A stretch of 64,000 nt of DNA from Podospora comata (lineage: Eukaryota > Ascomycota > Sordariomycetes > Sordariales > Podosporaceae), in NCBI GenBank assembly GCA_017354895.1, contig CP071498.1, forward strand, positions 2,108,001 through 2,172,000, in the 5' to 3' direction. The number at the start of each line of letters is the position of its first letter. Position 1 is the stretch's first letter. A model generated the notes under the pieces. The model did not search any database, had not been told where the DNA came from, and saw only the letters and a list, made by a program, of their open reading frames with translations. This document shows positions 22,223 to 33,171 of the stretch, in pieces. The position numbers and the translations under genes were made by a program.

Positions 22223-23046
22223 GGTGGGTGGTGGTGGGTTGACTGAGCTGTCAACGAATAGTGATAGTGGTGATGGTGTTGAGTGAGTGACACCAGTAAT
22301 GTCTTGCCAAGACTGAGTGTGAGATGCTGTAAGTTCTCGACTTAATACCCCCCCCTGGAAAGGCACTGGCTGAAAGCAGACTCACTCCTTTGCTCATCAA
22401 TTCATCCTACGGGATATCATCGGCACCTCTTTCTCTGTCGTGCCCAGATAACCCGAGAGATTTGCCGCCCCCTCGGGTTCCTCAATACAGGAAGGTCGAT
22501 GATTGACCTGCCAAGGCCGGCTGACGGGACGCGCGGTGATGCGCCGGTGCATGTAAGAATATTAGCCAAAATGCGGCAGTCCGCCTGCGGGGACAGGGAG
22601 TCACGTCATAATTGGTTCTGGAGGATTGAGGGGGTGAAATTGATGTTCAGAGTTGAGATGCAAAAGTTTACAAAGCGGGGAACCTCGTTGGGACTGTGGG
22701 CTAAGAAGCGTGGGTCAGTGACCAACTCCCGCGGGGGACTTTGCGTGGGACTTGGACTTCATCCGGACGGGTCTCGGCATAGCCCAGCGTGAGATGATAT
22801 CCCAAGGGGCGACAAAATGATCAAAAAAAAACAAAAAAACATGTGTTTACGGGCAGGCCGGTTGGATTGCATGGCCGAGTGTCGGAGTTTCTGCTGTCGT
22901 GGTTTGCACTCAGCATCTTGACCACCCCCCTACTCATTGTTTCTCACTGATATTGCATGCAAAGTCTTGGCCGAGTTAGCAATCACCAACACCAGTTAAC
23001 CCCCCGAGTCCCTCAATTGTTGCAATTTGAACCAAACATCACCACT
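22223..23046. promoter_or_regulatory. Divergent promoter, aldolase / dehydrogenase
   Basis: The 824 bp between the aldolase and dehydrogenase starts. It contains TCCGCCTGCG (22580-22589), also found in the kinase/RpiB promoter, and several CGG/CCG words (for example ATCCGGACGG). No coding sequence is supported. Confidence 0.4.
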
Positions 23047-24363
23047 ATGGCCGACCAGAAACCACCTGTTGCCTTCATCGGGCTCGGAGCCATGGGCTTC
23101 GGCATGGCCACCCACCTCATCAAGCAAGGCTACCCAGTTACCGGATTTGATGTCTGGGCCCCAACTCTCAAACGGTTCGAGGAAGCAGGCGGCTCAACCG
23201 CCACAACACCAGCAGAAGCCGTCCTCAACAAGGAGCATGTCGTCGTAATGGTGGCCACCGCCCAGCAAGCCCAGTCTGTTTTGCTGGATGGCCCCAATGC
23301 TGCCGTCCCGAAGCTTCCCCAAGGAGCCGTGGTCCTTCTCTGCTCCACCGTTCCCTGTGACTACGTCCAGGCTCTCCAAGTCCAGCTCAACAGCATCGGC
23401 CGCAGTGACATCTTACTGATCGACAGCCCAGTCTCCGGCGGAGCCGCCAGAGCAGCAGATGGCACTCTTTCCATCATGGCAGGCATGTCTGCTGCTGCGT
23501 TGGAGAAAGGACGCCCGTTGCTCGCTGAGCTATCAGATCCAGCAAAACTGTACATTGTCGAGGGTGGCATCGGTGCTGGCAGCAACATGAAGATGGTTCA
23601 CCAAGTTCTCGCGGCAAACCAAATCCTGGGAGCAAGTGAGGTGATGGGTTTCGCTGAGAGACTAGGCCTAGATCTGGCCAAGGCTCAAAAAGCAGTGCTG
23701 GAGTCTGATGCTTGGAATTTCATGTTCGAGCACCGAACACCCAGAATATTCACCGAGTTCCAGCCTGTTGCCAGTGCGGTTCAGATAATCGTCAAGGATA
23801 CCAGCATCATCACCTCAGAAGGGCGAAGAAGTTCTTTTGCCACGCCGATGACAAGCGCAGCGGAGCAGATCTACTTCACTGCTGTTGGGAGAGGGTGGGC
23901 GATGGACGACGATAGCAGTCTCGTGAGACTCTATACCGAAGGAAACGGAAAGGTTGGGCCAGTTTATGGCACTGCTGAGTCAGAGGAGGATAAGACGGGT
24001 TTGGTGTTGGCTTTGATGAGAGGTATCCTGCTTTGTGCTGCTGCAGAGTCTCTTGCTTTTGCGCACACTGTGGGTCTGGATTTGGATCAGGTCTTGGATC
24101 TTTGTGTCAACGCTGCTGGTGGTAGCAAAGTGCTGGAGAAGCTTGGGCCTGCCATTATCAAGGAGCTCGGGGGTGCTAGCGATGCTTCAAGTGGCGAGTC
24201 GAGCCTTGAGGATGTCTTTAGCGGACTGAGAGCGGCGGTCGAGGAGGCACAGAGGATAAAGACTCCGTTGTATCTTGGGACCCAGGCGTTGAGTATTCTC
24301 CAACGTGTGACACAATCCAAAGGGACAGGCTCTGCTGGTGTTGTCGTCAAGGCGTGGGTTTGA
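23047..24363 (+). CDS. Beta-hydroxyacid dehydrogenase, threonate-dehydrogenase-like
   Basis: Single exon, 438 aa from the ATG at 23047; an in-frame ATG at 22957 would add 30 residues of leader-like sequence and is less likely. The N-terminal Rossmann fold shows FIGLGAMGFGMATHL (GxGxxG) with an acidic FD at the end of the second strand, suggesting NAD. The substrate loop is DSPVSGGAARAADGTL, and the catalytic helix GAGSNMKMVHQVL keeps the Lys but has His where most relatives have Asn. It is about 140 residues longer than 3-hydroxyisobutyrate dehydrogenase: the all-helical C-terminal domain appears twice, the second copy beginning around LLCAAAESLAFAHTVGLDL. Relatives include LtnD (L-threonate dehydrogenase) and tartronate semialdehyde reductase. 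Together with the aldolase and tetrulose-type genes, oxidation of a C4 sugar acid is the best guess, but the substrate is unproven. Confidence 0.88.
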   Translation: MADQKPPVAFIGLGAMGFGMATHLIKQGYPVTGFDVWAPTLKRFEEAGGSTATTPAEAVLNKEHVVVMVATAQQAQSVLLDGPNAAVPKLPQGAVVLLCSTVPCDYVQALQVQLNSIGRSDILLIDSPVSGGAARAADGTLSIMAGMSAAALEKGRPLLAELSDPAKLYIVEGGIGAGSNMKMVHQVLAANQILGASEVMGFAERLGLDLAKAQKAVLESDAWNFMFEHRTPRIFTEFQPVASAVQIIVKDTSIITSEGRRSSFATPMTSAAEQIYFTAVGRGWAMDDDSSLVRLYTEGNGKVGPVYGTAESEEDKTGLVLALMRGILLCAAAESLAFAHTVGLDLDQVLDLCVNAAGGSKVLEKLGPAIIKELGGASDASSGESSLEDVFSGLRAAVEEAQRIKTPLYLGTQALSILQRVTQSKGTGSAGVVVKAWV

Positions 24364-24653
24364 GATATTGATAGAGGTAGATAGGTATCTTTTAATGTTT
24401 GTCCTTGTTTTTGGGTATGCGTCCAGGGTGTCGTTGCAGATAGAGATTAAAAATGTCACCGAATTTGCTGGATACTATTCCGCCAGAAGGCTACTCACCC
24501 CACCAACAGAACAAACCCGCCTGCCCCACTTTGTACCGCTCAATTCCAATCCCTGCTCCTAGTCGCGTCTTCTCATCGCAACACGCGTCTCATGATCGAA
24601 TATCACCCAGAGCATCATCAACCCCAGTCGAACAACCTCACCAACTACCCAAA

Positions 24654-25744
24654 ATGGAGGAGGCAATGAAACAGCACTTTTTCCACCACGGAAAACCAGA
24701 CGTAAGCTCACGTTATCCCCTCAATCTCTCACATCATGTCCCTCTTATTGACCACTCCCCCAGACCGACCCCTCAGAAGCCGAAAAATGCCACTGGTGCC
24801 AGATTCGTAGTTTCAAAACCCACAAGAAACTTCCCATCACCATCGTCAACGAAGCCAAAGGAGACGAACGCAAGGAAGTCCTAAATCCAGACTTCAAATT
24901 CATCGACCACTCAATCCCAAGCGACGACGTCCCCATCGCCGGAGCCTCCTTCCGCACCGGCTGCAATTGCGCAGACGACGAGCAGTGCATGTACTCAACA
25001 TGCGAATGCCTCGACGAAATGGCCCCCGACTCCGACGAGGAAATGTCCGACGCCCCCCCAGCCCGTGGCCGCAGGATGCAAAAATTCCAGTACTACCACT
25101 CCGGCACCAAAGCCGGCTTGCTCAAGTCTAGAATCCTCGACAGCCGTGAGCCAATCTACGAGTGTCACGATGGCTGCAGTTGCAGTAAAAACTGTCCGAA
25201 CCGGGTGGTGGAACGAGGCAGGACGGTGCCGTTGCAGATCTTCCGGACAAAGAATAGAGGATGGGGGGTCAAGTGTCCGGTGGATATCAAGAAGGGGCAG
25301 TTTGTGGATAAGTACTTGGGGGAGATCATCACCAGCGAGGAGGCCAACCGCCGGCGAGCTGAGTCGACCGTCTCGGATAAGAAGGACGTTTATTTGTTTG
25401 CTTTGGACAAATTTTCTGACCCGGATTCACCTGACCCGTTGTTGAGGGCGCCGCCGTTCGAGGTGGATGGGGAGTGGATGAGTGGGCCGACGAGGTTTAT
25501 CAACCACAGTTGCGACCCAAATATGCGGATTTTTGCTAGGGTGGGGGATGCGGTGGATAAGCATGTTCACGATTTGGCGCTGTTTGCCATCAGAGATATA
25601 CCGGCGGGAGAGGAGTTGACGTTTGACTATGTGGATGGCGGGTTGGCGGAGGAGGACGCCGGGGGATTGGTACCAGATGACAAGAAGAAGGATATGACGA
25701 AGTGTTTGTGTGGGACGAAGAAGTGTAGGGGGTTCTTATGGTGA
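24654..25744 (+). CDS. dim-5: Histone H3 lysine-9 methyltransferase, DIM-5 orthologue
   Basis: Two exons: 24654-24701 and 24764-25744 (GTAAGC donor, 62-nt intron), 342 aa. The pre-SET zinc cluster is seen in TGCNCADDEQCMYSTCECL and CHDGCSCSKNCPNR, the SET core in NRGWGVKC, FVDKYLGEIITSEEA and RFINHSCDPN, then ELTFDYV, and the post-SET zinc site in KCLCGTKKC followed by RGFLW. The pre-SET to post-SET part is nearly collinear with Neurospora DIM-5 as I remember it (VVERGRTVPLQIFRTK is essentially the same). DIM-5 trimethylates H3K9, which recruits HP1 and DIM-2 for DNA methylation of RIP-mutated repeats. Presence of this gene implies a working heterochromatin pathway, not necessarily active RIP. 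The start lies only 290 bp past the dehydrogenase stop. The 5' part is C-rich, the 3' part G-rich. Confidence 0.95.
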
Positions 25745-26997
25745 GTGGATGAACAGGAGAAACAAACGAACAAAACTGCTGGCTTGACAGGGCAATGATG
25801 CCGAAGCCTTTATGTCATGATACGGAGTGGTGTACCTAATGACCAGCGTGCTGCTGGGGCTGCATGTGGCTGCTTGAGAATGCGGGGTGCTCCCCTGAAA
25901 AGATCGATCTCGTGGGGCCGCCGTCTCGTCCCGGTCATGGATCATGGATGGTAGTGACACAAATCGGATTCCATCAAAGTTTGGATGTCCTGATTACGTA
26001 TCATGAGTGCTCTGGACCGCATGGCAAGATTAGTAGCCTTGAGGCAAATAGTGAACTGATAAGAGCATTGTAGAACCTATCACAATCTGTTGTCCTCGTC
26101 ACCTTAAAACCTGGTTGATGTGATGCTCTGAGCAATGCTTGTGGAATTGGTTGTCCAATCAGGACCTAGCTTCCGATGAACAGCGATTTGCTGTTGATGT
26201 TCCGGATCCGTGCGCGTGCAGCTGTTCCAACGTCGTCATGGCCTCGTGTCGACGGAAACACTGTTTTGGACACGAATGCAAGACATGAGTCTGGGGCATT
26301 GCTGCTTCCCGTATTCTGAAAGCGTTGGAGTCTTGTTGTTGTGAGGTCTGAAATGGTGGAATATTCCGTGTCTTGTCATCGGCTGACAGGGAAAGGCGGT
26401 GCTCCGAGTCTAGGCTCGCCGCTAAGGTTCTAGCCCCGCAAAGCTAGGTCCACTGCGTGCAACCGAGTGGACCGTGCATCAGGCCGGAGATCGCTGATCT
26501 CAGTGGGGGCTTCCAGTTGGCTGGCAGTGACTGACTGGTGTGAGCTCACCACGATAACACACACACACACACACACACCTGGGACCTTTCTTGACCGCAT
26601 TAGGTCTTCATACTCCCCATACTGTTGTTGTACATCGACTGGCTGCCCAGGACCTTGGCTCATGCTCCATGAGGAGGCTGGCAGTTGAGCATCTGTGATC
26701 CTACTTCTCTCCACCTCCCACCTCGGGGTCTACCTAGCCTTTCTCTTTTGCCTCAGCGATACCACGAGCCAATGTCGGCAGCCCATCGCATCGCGACAGC
26801 ACACACTCATTCCTTCAGCCTTCTCTCTGCTTATTTTCTTAGCAAAGAGCTGACTCTTCATTTCGGACGCCCACTCTCACTTTTCCCTCCTCGTCGTGAT
26901 GAACTAGATATTCAAGCGGCTGGATCGAGCGGCTCACGAGTTGCGAAATCGAGTGCAGCGAAAACCCCCGCGCCGCCAGCAGCAGCAATCAGATACA
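25745..26997. other. Intergenic, upstream of the UBTD-like gene
   Basis: No gene is recognised. A (CA)11 microsatellite lies at 26557-26578. From about 26700 the sequence is CT-rich and looks like the leader of the UBTD-like gene. Confidence 0.4.
26557..26578. repeat. (AC)11 microsatellite
   Basis: Uninterrupted AC dinucleotide run about 420 bp upstream of the UBTD-like start codon. Length is likely to vary between strains. Confidence 0.9.
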
Positions 26998-28181
26998 ATG
27001 GTATGTGTTGGAGGAAGTTTGTGCTACTGACTTCCCCGTTTAATCCCCTTGTCTCATCAATTGTCCGAGCCGTGTTTGTTCTCTTTATTGCAACTGCAAC
27101 TGCCAGACGGTCACCTGCTTGCTTTCACATGCCTGCTGATGTTGACCATACAACTAATGCGCAATAGGGTTGCTGTCTTTCCCGAGAGGGCGAATCGGGC
27201 TCGCCCTACACAACTGGCGGCGGCGCATCTAGTTCCGCGCGAGCAATCAATGAACAGCCCCAAACAACCCGAGCTCACGTCCACGGTGGACATGATGGGC
27301 ACGCCTCTGGATCGCGCCGGCGGCATAGACACAGTCAGCAGCCTCTCGACCAACATATCAACAAGCCTTTACGACTGCACGAGTGGACCAGCTACAATCG
27401 GACGTGGACATCCAGGGAGCTGCGACAAGAGAGGATAGAGTTCTTCGATACTCGGGTGACTGGGCGACAGGAAATCTGGCAAACACTACACGCTGTGCTG
27501 GAGGTTTTGTGGACATCCGCAGAGGCTGTGCGCAATGGGCAGGTTGGGAGGAGAAGTGAAGATGATGGGCCTAGCGAAGAGGACCCGGCGATAGCACTGG
27601 CGACAGCCCAGAGCATTCTCGATGCTGCCGATATCACACTGCCGACAGGAGACTTGTACAATGGGGCCTACGATGCGTTTGGAAACTACTACCAACTACC
27701 ACATCACATTGTGGCGGATCCAACGAATTTGGAATGGCGGCCAGGCTGGGAACATGAGGATTTGGATGACACCAAGGCAGACTTGACTGCCGGGGAGGAG
27801 ACCACCGAGGAACGGGACGACCTCGAAGACGAGGCCGAGAGGAGGCGTGAGGAAAAGGGCAAAGGGGTGGTTGATGTTAAGGATCTCATCGCCATCAGAG
27901 CCAGGCTGAGTGATGGATCGAAAGATGTCAACGTCTCAGTTGGCAAGGGAGACTCTGTCAGAAGTCTGGCTAGACAGATCGCAGAGGGTGCAAATGTGAG
28001 CCAACATCTTTTACCCCGGATTTAACCCACCAGACTCCCGCATACTAACAACAAACAGCTACCTCCCAGCAAGAAGATTCGCATCGCCTACATGGGCAGG
28101 GTTCTGAAGGAGAGTACGCCTCTGCTCGAGCAGGGCTACAAGCAGGGTCATGTTGTCAATGCTTTAGTGTTCAACCGGTAG
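26998..28181 (+). CDS. UBTD-like ubiquitin-domain protein, N-myristoylated form
   Basis: Three coding exons: 26998-27000, 27168-27995 and 28059-28181, giving 317 aa. The first coding exon is the ATG alone: a GTATGT donor follows it directly and the 167-nt intron ends in CAATAG before GGTTGCTGT, producing MGCCLSRE. This is a textbook N-myristoylation start (Gly2) with palmitoylatable Cys3 and Cys4, and matches the Gly2 start of animal UBTD1/2. The middle carries the DC-UbP/UBTD N-terminal domain (TWTSRELRQERIEFFDTRVT ... IWQTLHAVLEVLW ... ADITLPTGDLYNGAYDAFG). The C-terminal ubiquitin-like fold spans IAIRARLSDGSKDVNVSV to NALVFNR. Human UBTD proteins bind ubiquitin-conjugating enzymes; a membrane-anchored adaptor role is inference here. 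A Glu/Arg-rich linker joins the two domains. Confidence 0.88.
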
Positions 28182-29565
28182 GACCGCTGTTCACCGGCGG
28201 ACGACAAGACACCCCATCATTTGTTTTCCTCAGGCTCAGAGGTCACCGTACCTGTTCCGTTTACCGCTAATAGTCGGTACACTGAACCACTGCCGATCTC
28301 TGATTCATCGCTCCGTCCAAACTGGAATAATCGGAGACGCACACGCACATCTTCGGCCATTCGTGCTTTGCGTGACCGCCTCCAGCGGTTCCAGGAGCGC
28401 CGCCAGGAACGTCTTGCCCGTTTGACCGAGGACATTCTGGATGACAGCCGGGCACCTCTGCTGTATACTGACGCGTCTGCATCTGGTAGAGTCGAGGTGT
28501 GGAATCCGTATGCTGGGCTGCTTCCTTATCACGTTGTGCTCTGCCCGACGTGATTTTGATGGGGAAACAAACCATTGGCGCCGACATTTCAGCTTGTTTC
28601 AAGTCGCTGTAACATTAACGCTCCCATTTTCACCCTAATTCCGACGACCACACGCAAACCGACACTCGATCACAGAACGTTTCAGCCCGCACCCAACGCA
28701 CCATTACAGCACCATTGACCACCACACCACTGGCCGTCTTGTCACTAGTCTTATATCCCCCGAAGTTGAAGAGTAGCAGCATGAAACAGGGTGGAAAGCG
28801 CATCAAAGTTTAAGTTTTTTTTTCTTTTCTTCCCAGGAAAGGGGAGGTAGGAAGTGGGTAGTGGGGGAGGTAGCAAAGCGCAGGTTCTCTTAATTATTTC
28901 CATACCAGGAGCCTCGTTTTTCTTTCATTCTTCTCTTGTTGACTGAGTTTATGCAGGTGGGAAAGTTTGGCTTCATGTTTTCATGGGACTACCTACTCAA
29001 CCCAGTCACTGTTTGTTTGATTCATTCTCGAAACGGCGTTTCGCATGGGGCGGGCAGGGTGCATCAGGGTTCGGGTCGGGTCGGGTAGGGGGGATGGAAA
29101 GATAGTTTTTATTTATCTAGCGGAATACCCAAGTATGATAATGTTTTTTTCTTTTTTTGTTTTTTTGTTTTTTTGTCTTCTTTCCTCAAATGGCTCCCTA
29201 CCTTGCCCTACGGGGGTATTTTATCGTGATGATAAGCCAAAGTGAAATGGAATGATAACAAAGTGAAAAGGTTTGATAGAGTCACAAGATGATCTCACAT
29301 CTTCATATCACCACATCAGAAAACCCACCAAAATAAAAACCACACCCTCTCTATTTTCCCCAACCCCTATCCCGTCCGACTGACTGTCTGATTGCTAACC
29401 CCTACCTAGACAAACAAACCCAACAAAGTACCTTTTTGCAAGCGCTTCAACAAGCTGAACAAACAAACAAACAAACAAACAAACAACCAAACTGTTCATT
29501 ACAGCCTTTTATCACTCACTTCAAAAAAAATCCCCATTCCTGCTCTAATACTATCATTTCCTCCC
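28182..29565. other. Convergent intergenic region
   Basis: 3' flanks of the UBTD-like and beta-COP genes. It holds T-rich runs (28800-28830, 29140-29175) and an AAAC tetranucleotide run (29459-29487). An Arg-rich open frame at about 28221-28553 lacks an ATG at its start and joins no upstream exon in frame, so no gene is called. Confidence 0.45.
29459..29487. repeat. (AAAC)n microsatellite
   Basis: About seven copies of AAAC just downstream of the beta-COP stop codon, probably in its 3' UTR. Confidence 0.85.
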
Positions 29566-32498
29566 TTACGCAGCACTCCCAATCTTATTCAACCCCTTCA
29601 AACTCCCCAAACTCAACGCCAGCCCCTGCGACCTACTCCGTATCCTCAAAAATCCCGTAATCGGCCCATCCTCACCCTCCTTCTCAATGCTCAAGTTGGC
29701 CAGGGCATCCTCACCTAATTTCCCCCATCGTCAGCATCATCATCTCACCCATGATCAAGAAACAAAAACTTACCAAACACACTCCTAGCATACAAATTCG
29801 CGCTCAAAAACTGGCAATCCCCCTTCAAGCTCGCCTCGGGCGTCAGGCAGTTCATATTCGTGCACGCCATCAGCTGGTCCAAAAAGTCCCTCAGCGTCTT
29901 GGCCTTGCTGTTGATGTTGACCTTGTTCTCCCACTCAAACTCGGTCCACATGGTCCTGAACTGCGTCTCGCTGCACGTGGCAGGCTGGATGTAGTCCATA
30001 ATGTCAACGTGCAGGTCATTCAGAATAACGACGTTCGTGTCGGTGGAGTGGGCGCCCTCGTAGACAACATTGCCGAAAATGACACCCGTGTCGGTGGACG
30101 AGACCTTGATGGTGCACTGCACGTTGTGGAAGTCGTGGGGGCCGAGAGACTGGCTTGTTGGTCTCTCAACCACCTTGAGGTCACCGAGAGTGGCAAACTC
30201 AACCGAGAGGTTCTGGAGCGTGTCGGTTGTCTGGTTGACGAGGAGGACGTCAAGAATGATGTCGAATTGGTGCACCTTGACATAGGCTTCCGCGTAGACA
30301 GGGTCGGAAAAACCGGTGAGCTGAACCACACGGCTGAGCTTCCCCGACAAATCCTCGCCCGCACCGCTGTCACCGCCAGCGGCGCGCTCAAGGTCAAGCT
30401 CAACTGTGTCCTCGCCACCGCCGGTGTTCTTCTTGGAGAGCTGACGGATAGAGACCACATCGTCAACCTGAATGGCCGACTTGGCCTTCTCGTGAGCAGC
30501 CTTGGCCTCGCGCTTCTTCTCCTCGACTTGGACCATGGCGCGGAAGGCCTTGCGGGTGTCCTCGAGGTAGACAGTTTCGAGCTTCTTGTGCTGCTTGAAC
30601 TCGGCAAGCGAGCGCACACAGCTCATGATGCGGTCGACTGAGTCCTCATCAATGGGAGCCTTGACGAATTGGGATTGACCAACACGGATGACGGAAATCA
30701 TGATAAGCATAGCCTCTGCCTTGAGGGCATTGGTGCGAGACTCGGCCGAGCCAACTTCCGAGTAGCGCATGACCAACTTTGTGAGAGTCGAGGCAAGGAC
30801 GCTGGCGAGATAGTAATCGCCATCGAGAATGAGCTGGCGAAGAGGTGGTTTTTGAGAGGCCTTGACAGCTTCGAGCTTGGCAGCAGCGGCAGACTGGCTG
30901 GTAAGGGCAGTCTCAGTCGCATATGTGCCATCAGCGTTAACCTTGCGCGAAGTGGCAGCCGGCTTGGGGTGTCCGTTGGTCTGCTCCTGTTCCTTGGTCT
31001 CCTCCTCGCTGTGCATGTTATCCAGCAACCGTTGCTCGGAAGCCAAGATAGGGATTTCACCCAAGCTAGCCCTGATGCCTTTCCAGGCATCACGGATATC
31101 CTTCTCCTCAAGAGAGTACTCGCCAATGATCCACAGAATGCCCCGGTATACCTTGCCGGCACGGACCTCCTTCAGGGTGTCGACTAGCCTGGACACAATG
31201 GTTGGGCGCAGCGCTGGGAATTTCTCCACGACCTCCTTGACAAAGTTGATGACATCGACAGCGGAGGCATTGTTGAAGTCGGCAATAAACTCCATCAAAA
31301 GCTCCACAACGCTGGCGGCCACCTCGGAGAACTTGACGGCGCACTGGTGAATAGAGTGGATAAGCAGTTGGCGATACTCGCTGTTCTTCTCGTATTCTTG
31401 GTCGACAGTCTTGGACAGCTCCTTCTTGAGGAGCAGGACAACCTCCTCAACATTCTTGCTGGAAACCATCTCCAGCGCAATCTCGAGGGCCTTCTTGCGC
31501 ACATCAATATCCGGGCTGGAAAGAACGCGCAAAATCTCCATGATCAAGTCGTCCAAGATGCCCTCGTTTCTTTGGCGGAGCTGGTCGACGCGATCCAGCA
31601 CGATAAGCTTAACATTGTTGTCGGCCTCCTTGATGGCAAGTTCAATGAACTTGCTGGCGGCAGCCTTGACGGCCACAGGGTTGTTGGTAAGGGCCGTCAA
31701 CGAAGAAGCAGCTTCGTAGACGACGGTGGATGTGTTGGACTCCAGCAGGTCAAAGATCAGGTGCAGATATTTGGTCTTGTTCTGAGAGTTCTGGATGGCG
31801 TCCTTCCTGATGAACTCGAGCTCAACCAACTGCAGGAGCTCCTCTGCGTTCGGGATGCCATCAAAGACAGAGCTAAGGTACGCCAGCGCCTTGCCGTGGT
31901 CGATGCTGGCAAGCGCAGCAAAACCGTTCCTCTTGCATGTGGGATCGCTCTCGCCTTCCAGAAATGTGGCAATGAGGTCTGCGGCATCGGGGATCAGGGA
32001 GGGCGAGTGTTGGAAGATGGATGCGACGGCAAAGACGGCGTTCTTTCGTACGTAGGCATGGCGATGTTCGAGGCATGATCGGGCTGAGGAGAGGAGGGGC
32101 TCAAGAAGCTCTGGTTCGCGAAGTTTGCAGAGGAAACGTAATGTGTTACCGCGGATGTACTCGTTCGGGTGTTGCAAGTCGTTCCGGATACCGTTGCATA
32201 CTAGAATGTACTCCTGCTTCAGCTTGCCTTGGGCGTCAAGCTTCGGGCAGATCTCGTAGTAGAAATAGAGGAGCTTCTTTAGAGGCTTCGACTTGGACGG
32301 CATGACGAATCGGATGATGTGCATGAGCAATTGCGGCATAGGATCGCCATTGAGCATGATGGTCAAGATGCGCCTCATGGTATCGAGCTTGGACTCATCG
32401 GTGCCCTTCTCGAGCTGTGTCTTGAGCTCCTGCAATGTCGGTGTGCCATCGATGGAGTTGTCCTTCACTAACGTGTACGCATTTTCGAGAAAGGACAT
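29566..32498 (-). CDS. SEC26: Coatomer subunit beta (beta-COP)
   Basis: Two exons: 29774-32498 and 29566-29714, joined by a GTAAGT donor and an ATTAG acceptor, 957 aa. The N-terminal 550 residues are adaptin-like HEAT/ARM helices (for example [37 protein letters not shown] split over the second repeat). A charged linker (about 480-530) is followed by the coatomer beta appendage domains, ending in [20 protein letters not shown]. Beta-COP is part of the F-subcomplex of COPI, which coats Golgi-to-ER vesicles. The last exon is needed to complete the conserved C-terminus; without splicing the frame stops a few codons after RSVFG. It shares a 673-bp divergent promoter with the Mago nashi gene. Confidence 0.96.
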
Positions 32499-33171
32499 GA
32501 TGGGCGAACGGGGGCGGCAACGTGCCGTGGGAAACTCGGGAGAGTGTTGGATGGGTGGTTGTGTTTGCGAGTTAGGGTGGAATTATTGGTGTTGACCCCG
32601 TATGGGTAGTAATTATTGCTGAGGGGCGGAAAAGATAGGGGAGTTGTTTCGTGGCTCCTGAGCTCCTGCAGAATAACAGCCCAGTAACAAACAAGTTGTT
32701 TGCCTAATACCGGCCTGTGCAAGTAACCCCTGACGCCAACTGCTCGCTCGTAAAGAATTCGTTTGGTGGTTCAGAATGGACCTGCAGAGGCGAGGTGTCG
32801 TCGTGTAGGTGGCCGCTGGGGGTGAAATCGGGCAGCGGAGCTTCACCTTTCTCTGGGCGAATGTGGTCACAGTGGTGAGAGTCGGTCAATATCAACGGCG
32901 GTGCCTGTCTTGGGAGATGTGGCATTTGGGGGACTGGGTAGCTGGCCTATCGTAGCTCTCAGCCAGCTGGCGCCAAGCGGCAGCCGGGCAGGGAGCTGCT
33001 CAATCACGTGAAGCTGCGACAAGCATTTGGTGGGGTCCCCAATGATGCCCCGCCGATGCTCTTGTGCAAGTCGCGGCTTCGACGGCCACCAGGGTTCCCA
33101 ATTAAAGATTCCCGCGTTGTCGCTGTCGTCAACTGAGTCGTTGGAAAGCAAGTCAACACCCACCACCCAAC
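32499..33171. promoter_or_regulatory. Divergent promoter, SEC26 / MAGO
   Basis: 673 bp between the two start codons. It contains no supported coding sequence. Both flanking genes are housekeeping genes, so a constitutive bidirectional promoter is likely. Confidence 0.4.

Noticed and set aside
28221-28553. 110-codon Arg-rich frame after the UBTD-like gene
   Set aside because: It begins without an ATG, and splicing from the UBTD-like gene enters a different frame. It is best seen as 3' flank.
29751-32078. Several rightward frames of 170-300 codons over the beta-COP gene
   Set aside because: Antisense shadows of a conserved 957-residue protein.
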